From Caballeronia glebae (GTDB lineage Bacteria; Pseudomonadota; Gammaproteobacteria; Burkholderiales; Burkholderiaceae), in contig NZ_FCOJ02000003.1 in the NCBI RefSeq assembly GCF_001545035.1, forward strand, positions 1 to 64,000: 64,000 nt of DNA. The letters are read 5' to 3'. This document shows, piece by piece, positions 44,088 through 50,917 of this stretch. The notes beneath the pieces were generated by a model. The model saw only the letters and a list, made by a program, of their open reading frames with translations, made no database searches and was not told the DNA's origin. Both the position numbers and the translations under genes were made by a program. Numbering within the stretch: the first letter of the stretch is position 1; each line of letters begins with the position of its first letter.

Positions 44088-44675
44088 ATGACGCACAAGC
44101 CCATCAGCCGCTATCCCGTTCCCGATCCGCAAGACTGGCCCGACGATATCCGCGCGCGCATTCTCGAAGTGCAGGACAAGGCGGGTTTCGTGCCGAACGT
44201 GTTTCTCACGCTCGCGCATCGGCCCGCCGAGTTCCGCGCGTTCTTCGCCTATCACGATGCGCTGATGCTGAAGGAAGGCGGCTTGAGCAAGGGCGAGCGC
44301 GAGATGATCGTCGTCGCGACGAGCGCGGTGAACGATTGTCTCTATTGCGTCGTCGCGCACGGAGCCATTCTGCGCATCTATGAAAAGCATGCGCTGGTCG
44401 CCGATCAGATCGCGGTGAATCATCGCAAGGCGGATATCACGCCGCGCCAGAAGGCGATGCTCGATTTCGCGCTCAAGGTGTGCCGCGCGTCCGGCGCCGT
44501 GGATGACGCCGATTTCGCCGCGTTGCACGCGCATGGTTTCAGCGACGAAGACGCGTGGGATATCGCTGCGATCACGGCATTCTTCGGGTTATCGAATCGC
44601 ATGGCGAACGTCATATCGATGCGCCCCAACGACGAGTTCTTCCTGATGGGGCGTGTGCCGAAGGAACCGAAGTAA
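44088..44675 (+). CDS. AhpD-like peroxidase-related enzyme
   Basis: 195 residues of the 'uncharacterised peroxidase-related' subfamily of carboxymuconolactone decarboxylases. The redox motif is C-x-x-C-x-x-x-H: Cys84, Cys87 and His91 in 'NDCLYCVVAHGA'. The N-terminal 'DWPDDIRARILEVQDKAGFVPNVFLTLAHRPAEFRAFFAYHDALM' is characteristic. It probably reduces peroxides or acts as a thiol-disulfide protein. It is followed 6 bp later by a LysR gene on the same strand. Confidence 0.9.
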   Translation: MTHKPISRYPVPDPQDWPDDIRARILEVQDKAGFVPNVFLTLAHRPAEFRAFFAYHDALMLKEGGLSKGEREMIVVATSAVNDCLYCVVAHGAILRIYEKHALVADQIAVNHRKADITPRQKAMLDFALKVCRASGAVDDADFAALHAHGFSDEDAWDIAAITAFFGLSNRMANVISMRPNDEFFLMGRVPKEPK

Positions 44676-44681
44676 GCATCC

Positions 44682-45575
44682 ATGCGTCTTCCTCCGCTCA
44701 AATCCATCATCGCGTTCGAGAGCGTCGCGCGCACGAAGAGTGTGAACCGCGCCGCCGACGAACTCGGCCTCACGCCTTCGGCCGTCAGTCATCAACTGGC
44801 GAATCTCGAAAGCATCGTCGGGCGGCCGTTGTTCACGCGGCTGGGCCGCGGCCTCGTCCTCACGCCGACCGGCACGCAATATCTTTCCGACGTCACCGGC
44901 GCGCTCGCCGAACTCAATCGCGCAACCGAGCTTGCATCGAGCGAGACGTCCGTCGAAATCCTGCGCATTCATTCGAGTCCGAGCTTCGGCCTGATGTGGC
45001 TTCTCCCTCGTCTCGCCGCGTTTCAGGAAGCCAATGGCGACATACAGATGAACCTCGCGTGCTCGTATGAAGACGTGTCGTTCACTTCGGGTTACTACGA
45101 TATCGCCGTGCGTCATGGCTATGCGCACTGGACCGATGTCGAAGTGAAGACGCTGCGCCACGAAACCATCGCGCCGCTCGCGTCACGCGCCTATCTGGAG
45201 CGTTTTCCCGTCGCCTCGCCCGACGACCTGCTCGACCGGCGTCTGATTCTCTCCGAGACGCCGCTCGTTCAATGGCAGCAATGGTTCGGGAAATTCGGCG
45301 TCGCGGCGAAGCGCAAGGCGTTCGACTTTTCGTTCGACCGCTCGTACATGTCGCTCGAAGCGGCGGCGCTCGGTCACGGCATCGCGCTCGAAAGTACGAT
45401 GCTCGCGTCCGTGCATCTGGAACGCGGCTCGCTCGTACCGGTATTCGGCAAGGAATACGCGGTCGAAGTCGGCGCGCATCATCTCGTTTACCCGAGTCAA
45501 AACGCCGGATTGCCGCGCGTCGCCAAGTTTCTTGCGTGGATGGATCGGCAAATCGAGCCTCGCGCCCATACCTGA
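44682..45575 (+). CDS. LysR-family regulator, GcvA-like
   Basis: 297 residues with 'LPPLKSIIAFESVARTKSVNRAADELGLTPSAVSHQLANLESIVGRPLFTRLGRGLVLTPTG', the GcvA-like N-terminus, and an effector domain from about 88. The segment 'LDRRLILSETPLVQWQQWFGKFGV' is typical of the GcvA/AmpR-like subgroup. It lies directly downstream of the AhpD-like gene (6-bp gap) and 93 bp upstream of the SDR-MFS-transketolase genes on the same strand, so it may control them. Confidence 0.92.
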   Translation: MRLPPLKSIIAFESVARTKSVNRAADELGLTPSAVSHQLANLESIVGRPLFTRLGRGLVLTPTGTQYLSDVTGALAELNRATELASSETSVEILRIHSSPSFGLMWLLPRLAAFQEANGDIQMNLACSYEDVSFTSGYYDIAVRHGYAHWTDVEVKTLRHETIAPLASRAYLERFPVASPDDLLDRRLILSETPLVQWQQWFGKFGVAAKRKAFDFSFDRSYMSLEAAALGHGIALESTMLASVHLERGSLVPVFGKEYAVEVGAHHLVYPSQNAGLPRVAKFLAWMDRQIEPRAHT

Positions 45576-45668
45576 AAATTTCTCAGCAATAGTTGAGACA
45601 AACTGCGTTGATCGTCAGGTCGAAGGCGGGGAAACTGCGCCTACACCAGACAACCAACGGAGACAACG

Positions 45669-46418
45669 ATGTTGCTCGAAAACCAGGTAGTGATCGTCAC
45701 GGGCGCGGCTTCGGCGCGCGGTATCGGTAAGGCGACGGCGAAGGCGCTCGCAGCGCAAGGCGCGCGCATCGTCGTGCTGGACCTGAAGGAAGCGGACGCG
45801 CAAGCCGCCGCGAACGATCTGGGCGCAGGCCATCTCGGTCTCGCTTGCGACGTCACCGACAAAGCCGCGTGCGTCGCCGCCGCCGATGCGACCATCGCGA
45901 AGTACGGCCGCATCGACGCGCTCATCAATAACGCGGGCATCACGCAGCCAATCAAAACGCTGGAGATCGGCGCGGATAACTTCGATGCGGTCATCGGCGT
46001 GAATCTGCGCGGCACGCTGTATATGTCGCAGGCCGTCATTCCGCAGATGAAAAAGCAGAAGAGCGGCAGCATCGTGTGCATGTCGTCGGTGTCGGCGCAA
46101 CGTGGCGGCGGCATCTTCGGCGGGCCGCATTACAGCGCGGCGAAGGCTGGCGTGCTCGGTCTCGCGAAGGCGATGGCGCGCGAATTCGGCGCGGACGGCA
46201 TCCGCGTGAATTCGATCACGCCGGGCCTCATTCAAACCGACATCACCGGCGACAAGCTGACGCCCGAGATGCGCGCGGACGTCATCAAGGGCATTCCGCT
46301 CGGCCGCCTCGGCGACGCGGCGGATATCGCCAACGCGTGCCTCTTTCTCGCGAGCGATCTTTCGTCTTATCTCACCGGCGTCACGCTCGATGTCAACGGC
46401 GGCATGCTGATTCATTGA
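45669..46418 (+). CDS. SDR-family oxidoreductase of the transketolase cluster
   Basis: 249 residues with a complete active site: TGAASARGIGKATA cofactor loop, NNAGIT, Ser in 'IVCMSSVSA', Tyr-x3-Lys in 'PHYSAAKAG', then 'RVNSITPGLIQTDIT' and 'GVTLDVNGGMLIH'. Asp36 at the end of strand 2 ('VLDLKEAD') predicts NAD preference. Its genes downstream (MFS and split transketolase) suggest it oxidises a polyol or ketose precursor. GGAGA is 5 nt before the ATG. Confidence 0.92.
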   Translation: MLLENQVVIVTGAASARGIGKATAKALAAQGARIVVLDLKEADAQAAANDLGAGHLGLACDVTDKAACVAAADATIAKYGRIDALINNAGITQPIKTLEIGADNFDAVIGVNLRGTLYMSQAVIPQMKKQKSGSIVCMSSVSAQRGGGIFGGPHYSAAKAGVLGLAKAMAREFGADGIRVNSITPGLIQTDITGDKLTPEMRADVIKGIPLGRLGDAADIANACLFLASDLSSYLTGVTLDVNGGMLIH

Positions 46419-46473
46419 TTGCACGCGCAGACGCATCTGGAAACCAGGGCGTCGAACATGGATGGAGACACAA

Positions 46474-47802
46474 ATGAAATCAAAGTTATCCGCTGCGGCG
46501 GTAAGCGCCGAATTCGCATCGTCCGACGATGCCAACAGCTTCGAAGCAAAGACCTACGCCAAGGTCGGACGCCGCCTGATTCCGTTTCTGATGCTGTGCT
46601 ATCTCGGCGCGTATCTCGATCGCGTGAACGTGGGCTTCGCCAAGTTGCAGATGCTCAACGACTTGCGCTTTAGCGAAACCATTTACGGCGTCGGCGCGGG
46701 CATCTTCTTTCTCGGCTACTTTTTATTCGAAGTGCCAAGCAACGTCATCTTGCATAAAGTGGGCGCGCGCAACTGGCTCGCGCGCATCATGCTGACATGG
46801 GCCGTGATATCCGCGTGCTTCGTGTTCGTGAAGTCACCCACGATGTTCTATGTCCTGCGCTTTCTGCTCGGCGTCGCCGAAGCGGGCTTCGCGCCGGGCG
46901 TGATTCTCTATCTCACGTACTGGTTCCCCGCCGCGCGCCGCGCCAAGGCACTCTCGCTGTTTTTCATGGCGATTCCGCTCGCGGGCATCGTCGGCGGACC
47001 GCTCTCCGGCTACATCCTGCATGCGTTCCAGGGCGTGCAAGGGCTCGCCGGATGGAAGTGGCTCTTCATGCTGGAAGCGCTGCCTTCGCTCTTTCTCGGC
47101 GTCGCGATCCTGTTCTATCTCGACAACGGCATCGCCGGCGCGAAATGGCTCAGCGACGAAGAGAAAGCGCTGCTCAAGCGCAATGTCGAAAAGGACAGCG
47201 CGCAAACGGTGAAGCACGTGTCGATCCGCGCCTTCATCGGCGACCGGCGTCTGTGGTTGATGGCCGCGATCTACTTCTGCGTCGTGATGGGTCAATACGG
47301 GCTGACGTTCTGGCTGCCGACGATCGTCCGTCGCACCGGCGTGGCGGACCCGCTGTGGGTCGGCATCCTCACCGCGATTCCGTATCTCTGCGCCATCGTC
47401 GCGCTGCCGCTGATCGGCGCGAGTGCCGACAAGCGTCGCGAACGCCGCTTGCATCTCGCGATTCCGATGCTCGTATCCGCAGCCGGCTTCGCCACCTTGC
47501 CGATGCTCGGCAGCGTGGGTGCGTCGATCGTCTGCCTGAGCATCGCGGCGGCCGGCATTCTCGCGTCATCGTCGCAATTCTGGTCGCTGCCCACGGCGGT
47601 GCTGGGCGGCATGTCGGCGGCGGCGGGCATCGCCGCGGTCAACTGCTTCGCCAATCTCGCGGGCTTCTTCTCGCCGGCTATCGTCGGATGGCTCAACGAT
47701 CTGACCGGCAAATCGACCGCGGGCCTGATCTTCATTTCGATAGCCATCGTGATCGGCGCGGTGCTCGTGTTCTTCGTGCCCGCCAAAACGGTCAATCGCT
47801 GA
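46474..47802 (+). CDS. MFS transporter, anion:cation symporter (ACS)-like
   Basis: 442 residues with 12 helices. 'RRLIPFLMLCYLGAYLDRVNVGFAKLQMLNDLRFSETIYGVGAGIFFLGYFLFEVPSNVILHKVGARNWLARIM' is a classic ACS-family N-terminus, and 'RFLLGVAEAGFAPGVILYLTYWFPAARRAKALSLFFMAIPLAGIVGGPLSG' the family's central signature. Relatives import sugar acids, tartrate, phthalate and other anionic carboxylates. I use ATG 46474, which has GGAG 6 nt upstream; an ATG 12 nt earlier is also in frame. Confidence 0.9.
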   Translation: MKSKLSAAAVSAEFASSDDANSFEAKTYAKVGRRLIPFLMLCYLGAYLDRVNVGFAKLQMLNDLRFSETIYGVGAGIFFLGYFLFEVPSNVILHKVGARNWLARIMLTWAVISACFVFVKSPTMFYVLRFLLGVAEAGFAPGVILYLTYWFPAARRAKALSLFFMAIPLAGIVGGPLSGYILHAFQGVQGLAGWKWLFMLEALPSLFLGVAILFYLDNGIAGAKWLSDEEKALLKRNVEKDSAQTVKHVSIRAFIGDRRLWLMAAIYFCVVMGQYGLTFWLPTIVRRTGVADPLWVGILTAIPYLCAIVALPLIGASADKRRERRLHLAIPMLVSAAGFATLPMLGSVGASIVCLSIAAAGILASSSQFWSLPTAVLGGMSAAAGIAAVNCFANLAGFFSPAIVGWLNDLTGKSTAGLIFISIAIVIGAVLVFFVPAKTVNR

Positions 47803-47827
47803 TTTCATTCATTCAAGGAGACAACAC

Positions 47828-48670
47828 ATGAACACTCCCGTTATCGAGGAGGTGACGCTCGCCGAGCGCGCCTATCGTATCCGCCGCAACGCGCTTTTGA
47901 TGGGCGAAGTGCAGGGTCAAGGTTATATCGGTCAGGCGCTCGATATCGCCGATGTATTGGCCGTCGCTTACTTCGGCGCGATGAACTACCGCCCCGAAGA
48001 TCCCGCGTGGGAAGGCCGCGACCGCTTCCTGCTGTCGAACGGTCACTATGCGATCGCGCTGTACGCCGCGCTTTTCGAAGCCGGCATCCTGCCGCAAGAG
48101 GAACTCGAAACGTATGGCAGCGACGATAGCCGTCTGCCGATGTCCGGCATGGCGAGCTATACGCCCGGCATGGAAATGTCGGGCGGCTCGCTCGGACAAG
48201 GTCTCACGATCGCGGTGGGCCGTTGTCTCGGCCTCAAGCGCAAAGGCTCGAAGTCCTTCGTCTACACGCTTTTCTCCGATGGCGAACTCGACGAAGGATC
48301 GGTCTGGGAAGGCCTCATGTCGGCGGCGCACTGGAAGCTCGACAATCTCATCGCGATGGTCGATGTGAACAATCAGCAGGCCGATGGCCCCTCGACGCAG
48401 ATCATGTCGTTCGAACCGCTCGCCGAAAAGCTCGAAGCATTCGGCTGGTACGTGCAGCGCGTGGACGGCAACGACATCGATGCGGTGAAACAAGCCTTCG
48501 ACAACGCGCGCAATCTGCAGGACGCGAAGCCGCGCATCATCGTGTGCGATACGAAGATGGGCTGCGGCGTGCCCTTCCTCGAACAACGCGAGAAAAACCA
48601 TTTCATCCGCGTCGATGCCCACGAATGGCAACTGGCGCTCCAAGCGCTCGAAGCAGGGAGACAAGCATGA
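47828..48670 (+). CDS. Transketolase, N-terminal subunit (split transketolase)
   Basis: 280 residues carrying the thiamine-diphosphate-binding half of transketolase. The ThDP/Mg motif is 'FSDGELDEGSVWEGLMSAAHWKLDNLIAMVDVNNQQADG' (GDG-like SDGE... to N), and 'LLSNGHYAIALYAALFEAG' with 'GMEMSGGSLGQGLTIAVG' are the conserved transketolase N-half blocks. The C-half is encoded separately and the genes overlap by ATGA, so the enzyme is an alpha2beta2 type. The split form is common in special sugar pathways. AAGGAGA lies 7 nt before the ATG. Confidence 0.92.
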   Translation: MNTPVIEEVTLAERAYRIRRNALLMGEVQGQGYIGQALDIADVLAVAYFGAMNYRPEDPAWEGRDRFLLSNGHYAIALYAALFEAGILPQEELETYGSDDSRLPMSGMASYTPGMEMSGGSLGQGLTIAVGRCLGLKRKGSKSFVYTLFSDGELDEGSVWEGLMSAAHWKLDNLIAMVDVNNQQADGPSTQIMSFEPLAEKLEAFGWYVQRVDGNDIDAVKQAFDNARNLQDAKPRIIVCDTKMGCGVPFLEQREKNHFIRVDAHEWQLALQALEAGRQA

Positions 48671-49650
48671 GCACACGTCTGAAAACATCCGCGATGATCG
48701 CGTCGATCGCGAGCGAAGGACAACTCACGCGTTCCGCGCCCTTCGGCCATGCGCTCGTGGAAGAGGCGCGCGCGAAGACGAACATCATCGGCATGACGGC
48801 CGATCTCGGCAAGTACACGGACCTGCATATCTTCGCGAAGGCGTTTCCCGAGCGTTACTACCAGATGGGCATGGCCGAGCAATTGCTCATGGGCGCGGCG
48901 GCGGGCTTCGCGCATGAAGGCGCGCAGCCCTTCGTGACCACGTATGCGGTATTCGCGACGCGCCGCGCGTATGACTTCATCCACCAGACGATCGCGGAAG
49001 ATAACCTCGACGTGAAGATCGTCGCCGCGCTGCCGGGACTCACGACAGGTTATGGCCCGAGCCATCAGGCCGCGGAGGACCTCGCGCTGATGCGCGCGAT
49101 GCCGAACATGACCGTGATCGATCCGTGCGACGCGCTCGATATCGAGCAGATGGTGCCCGCGATCGCCGCGCACAAAGGCCCGGTATATGCGCGACTCTTG
49201 CGCGGCAACGTGCCCGCCGTGCTCGACGAATACGACTATAAGTTCGAACTGGGCAAAGCGAAGCTTCTGCGCGATGGCCGCGACGTGCTCATCATCTCGT
49301 CGGGTATTTTGACAATGCGCGCGCTCGAAACCGCCAAGGCATTGCAGGCCGATAACGTCGATGTCGCCGTGCTGCACGTGCCGACGATCAAGCCGCTCGA
49401 TACGGAGACGATCATTCGCGAAGCGAAGCGCTCGGGGCGTCTCGTGGTGGTGGCGGAAAACCATACGGTGATCGGCGGACTGGGCGAAGCGGTCGCGACC
49501 GCGCTGCTGACCGCTGGCGTTACGCCGGCTTATCGTCAGATCGCGCTGCCCGATGCGTTCCTCGACGCGGGCGCGCTGCCCACGCTGCACGATCGCTATG
49601 GCATCTCGACGAACGTGATGTCGAGCACCATCAAAGGCTGGCTCGCGTAA
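48667..49650 (+). CDS. Transketolase, C-terminal subunit (split transketolase)
   Basis: 327 residues holding the pyrimidine-binding and C-terminal halves: 'GMTADLGKYTDLHIFAKAFPERYYQMGMAEQLLMGAAAGFAHEG' (the Glu that activates ThDP is in MAEQ) and 'YAVFATRRAYDFIHQTIAEDNLDVKIVAALPGLTTGYGPSHQAAEDLALMRAMPNMTVIDP', then the C-terminal domain from about 205. It overlaps the N-half gene by ATGA. With the SDR and transporter upstream, it should transfer a 2-carbon ketol unit from a ketose or its phosphate. Donor and acceptor are not readable. Confidence 0.92.
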   Translation: MSTRLKTSAMIASIASEGQLTRSAPFGHALVEEARAKTNIIGMTADLGKYTDLHIFAKAFPERYYQMGMAEQLLMGAAAGFAHEGAQPFVTTYAVFATRRAYDFIHQTIAEDNLDVKIVAALPGLTTGYGPSHQAAEDLALMRAMPNMTVIDPCDALDIEQMVPAIAAHKGPVYARLLRGNVPAVLDEYDYKFELGKAKLLRDGRDVLIISSGILTMRALETAKALQADNVDVAVLHVPTIKPLDTETIIREAKRSGRLVVVAENHTVIGGLGEAVATALLTAGVTPAYRQIALPDAFLDAGALPTLHDRYGISTNVMSSTIKGWLA

Positions 49651-49666
49651 TACGCGTAATACGCGT

Positions 49667-49697
49667 GCGCCGCGCGGTTCGACGAATCGCGCGGCGC
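49667..49697. terminator. Strong hairpin between convergent transketolase and DUF2894 genes
   Basis: A 14-bp stem (10 GC-rich perfect pairs, then G-T, T-A, T-A, C-G) with a 3-nt loop, followed on the plus strand by ttcattacttctt. It can serve both directions. A tacgcg/gtaatacgc microrepeat precedes it. Confidence 0.65.
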
Positions 49698-49701
49698 TTC
49701 A

Positions 49702-50277
49702 TTACTTCTTCTTGCGTGCGCCCTTCTTCGCGCCCGCCGCCTCTTTCGCGACGATCACGCCCGGTCCGTTCATCGATTCGATCCAGGAAAGTGCATCGAC
49801 GTATGCGAGGAATTGCTCAAGATAACCCGGCGATACTTCGCGCATGAGCGACAACGACCGATGCACGAGACTGCTTGAATTAAGCGGTCCCGCGTTCCTG
49901 GGCACCTGCGCGAGCGAATCGCGCAATTGCTTTTCCGCGCTGACTTTCGACCATACCGCGCGAAAGTAATCGAGCAATTGCGCATGCGATGTCTCGTGCA
50001 TCGACGACGCCTTCCCGATATCTGCGACGAGCATTGCAAGCGGTCCGCGTTCGCTCTTGTTTGTAGCGTGGCACGATGCGGCGCGCTCGATATCGCTTCG
50101 ATAAGCATCGAGCAATTGCGCGACGCGCTCGTCGAGCATGCGGCGCGTCTCGCCTTCGTATGCGGCCGCGCGCTTGTCCAGCGCATCGATGAGATGGAAG
50201 CGCACGGGATTCGCGCGATCGTCGCCGTTCGCGCGCCACGCTTCGAGCATTGCGCGTGCCGGCGTCGCGCTAATCAT
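49702..50277 (-). CDS. DUF2894 family protein (last gene of the motor-like operon)
   Basis: 191 residues with 'DALDKRAAAYEGETRRMLDERVAQLLDAYRSDIE', 'PLAMLVADIG', 'DYFRAVWSKVSAEKQLRDSLAQVPRNAGPLNSSSLVHRSLSLMREVSPGYLEQFLAYVDALSWIESM' and a Lys/Arg-rich C-terminus. This matches DUF2894, a family of unknown function almost always encoded next to DUF802 and OmpA genes. Soluble, helical, no signal peptide. It overlaps the MotB-like gene by 8 bp (ATGATTAG). Its constant linkage implies a dedicated role as a cytoplasmic partner of the motor, for example a tail-binding or effector protein. Confidence 0.85.
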   Translation of the reverse strand: MISATPARAMLEAWRANGDDRANPVRFHLIDALDKRAAAYEGETRRMLDERVAQLLDAYRSDIERAASCHATNKSERGPLAMLVADIGKASSMHETSHAQLLDYFRAVWSKVSAEKQLRDSLAQVPRNAGPLNSSSLVHRSLSLMREVSPGYLEQFLAYVDALSWIESMNGPGVIVAKEAAGAKKGARKKK

Positions 50278-50917
50278 GAGCCTTCACCGCGCCATCGGCC
50301 GAACGCGGCACGGCGGAAATCTCCACGCGACGATTCTTCGCGCGCCCGATTTCATCGGCGTTGGAACTCACGGGCTGTTCCGAACCGAACGCGGCCGAGA
50401 ACACGGACGACGAAGGCACGCCGGCATCGATCAACGCTCGCGTGACCGTCAACGCGCGCTTCGCCGAAAGCTCCCAGTTGTCCGCGAAGCGCCGGTTGCC
50501 TTCATGTACCTGTTGATCGTCGGCGAAACCGCTCACCATGAGGATTTCCTCATGCGCGCGCAGATACGTGGAAAGCGGCCCGGCGAGACTCTTCAGCACA
50601 TCGCGGCCCTGCGGCTGCAACTGATCGGAATTGAGCGCGAAGAGCACGCTGCCGCTAATGCCGATACGCCCGTTCACGAGCGTCACGCGCCCCGATGCGA
50701 GCGGACCCGCGAGCGCCTGCTCCAGCGTCTTGCGGCGCTGCGTTTCCTCCTGCCGATGCTTCACTTCTTCGTCGAGCTTGTTCTCCAGCTGCAACTGCAC
50801 GCCGATCACGCCGACGAGTATCAGTACGAACGCGCCCAGCAACACCGCCATCAGATCGGCGAAGGCTGCCCAGATCGGCGCGGCGTTTTCCGCGCCGCCG
50901 TCGATTTCCTCGTTCAT
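50270..50917 (-). CDS. MotB/ZorB-like single-pass protein with OmpA peptidoglycan-binding domain
   Basis: 215 residues. Short cytoplasmic N-terminus, one membrane helix about 18-40 with Asp21 at its start (AFADLMAVLLGAFVLIL), a pattern like the proton-carrying Asp of MotB and ZorB helices. Then a helical linker (about 45-70) and an OmpA/MotB domain (about 85-205) with 'NWELSAKRALTVTRALIDAGV', 'AFGSEQPVSSN' and 'GRAKNRRVEI', the peptidoglycan-binding signature. Plain outer-membrane OmpA proteins lack this helix. It overlaps the DUF802 gene by ATGA. I infer it is the stator's anchoring subunit. Confidence 0.9.
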   Translation of the reverse strand: MNEEIDGGAENAAPIWAAFADLMAVLLGAFVLILVGVIGVQLQLENKLDEEVKHRQEETQRRKTLEQALAGPLASGRVTLVNGRIGISGSVLFALNSDQLQPQGRDVLKSLAGPLSTYLRAHEEILMVSGFADDQQVHEGNRRFADNWELSAKRALTVTRALIDAGVPSSSVFSAAFGSEQPVSSNADEIGRAKNRRVEISAVPRSADGAVKAHD

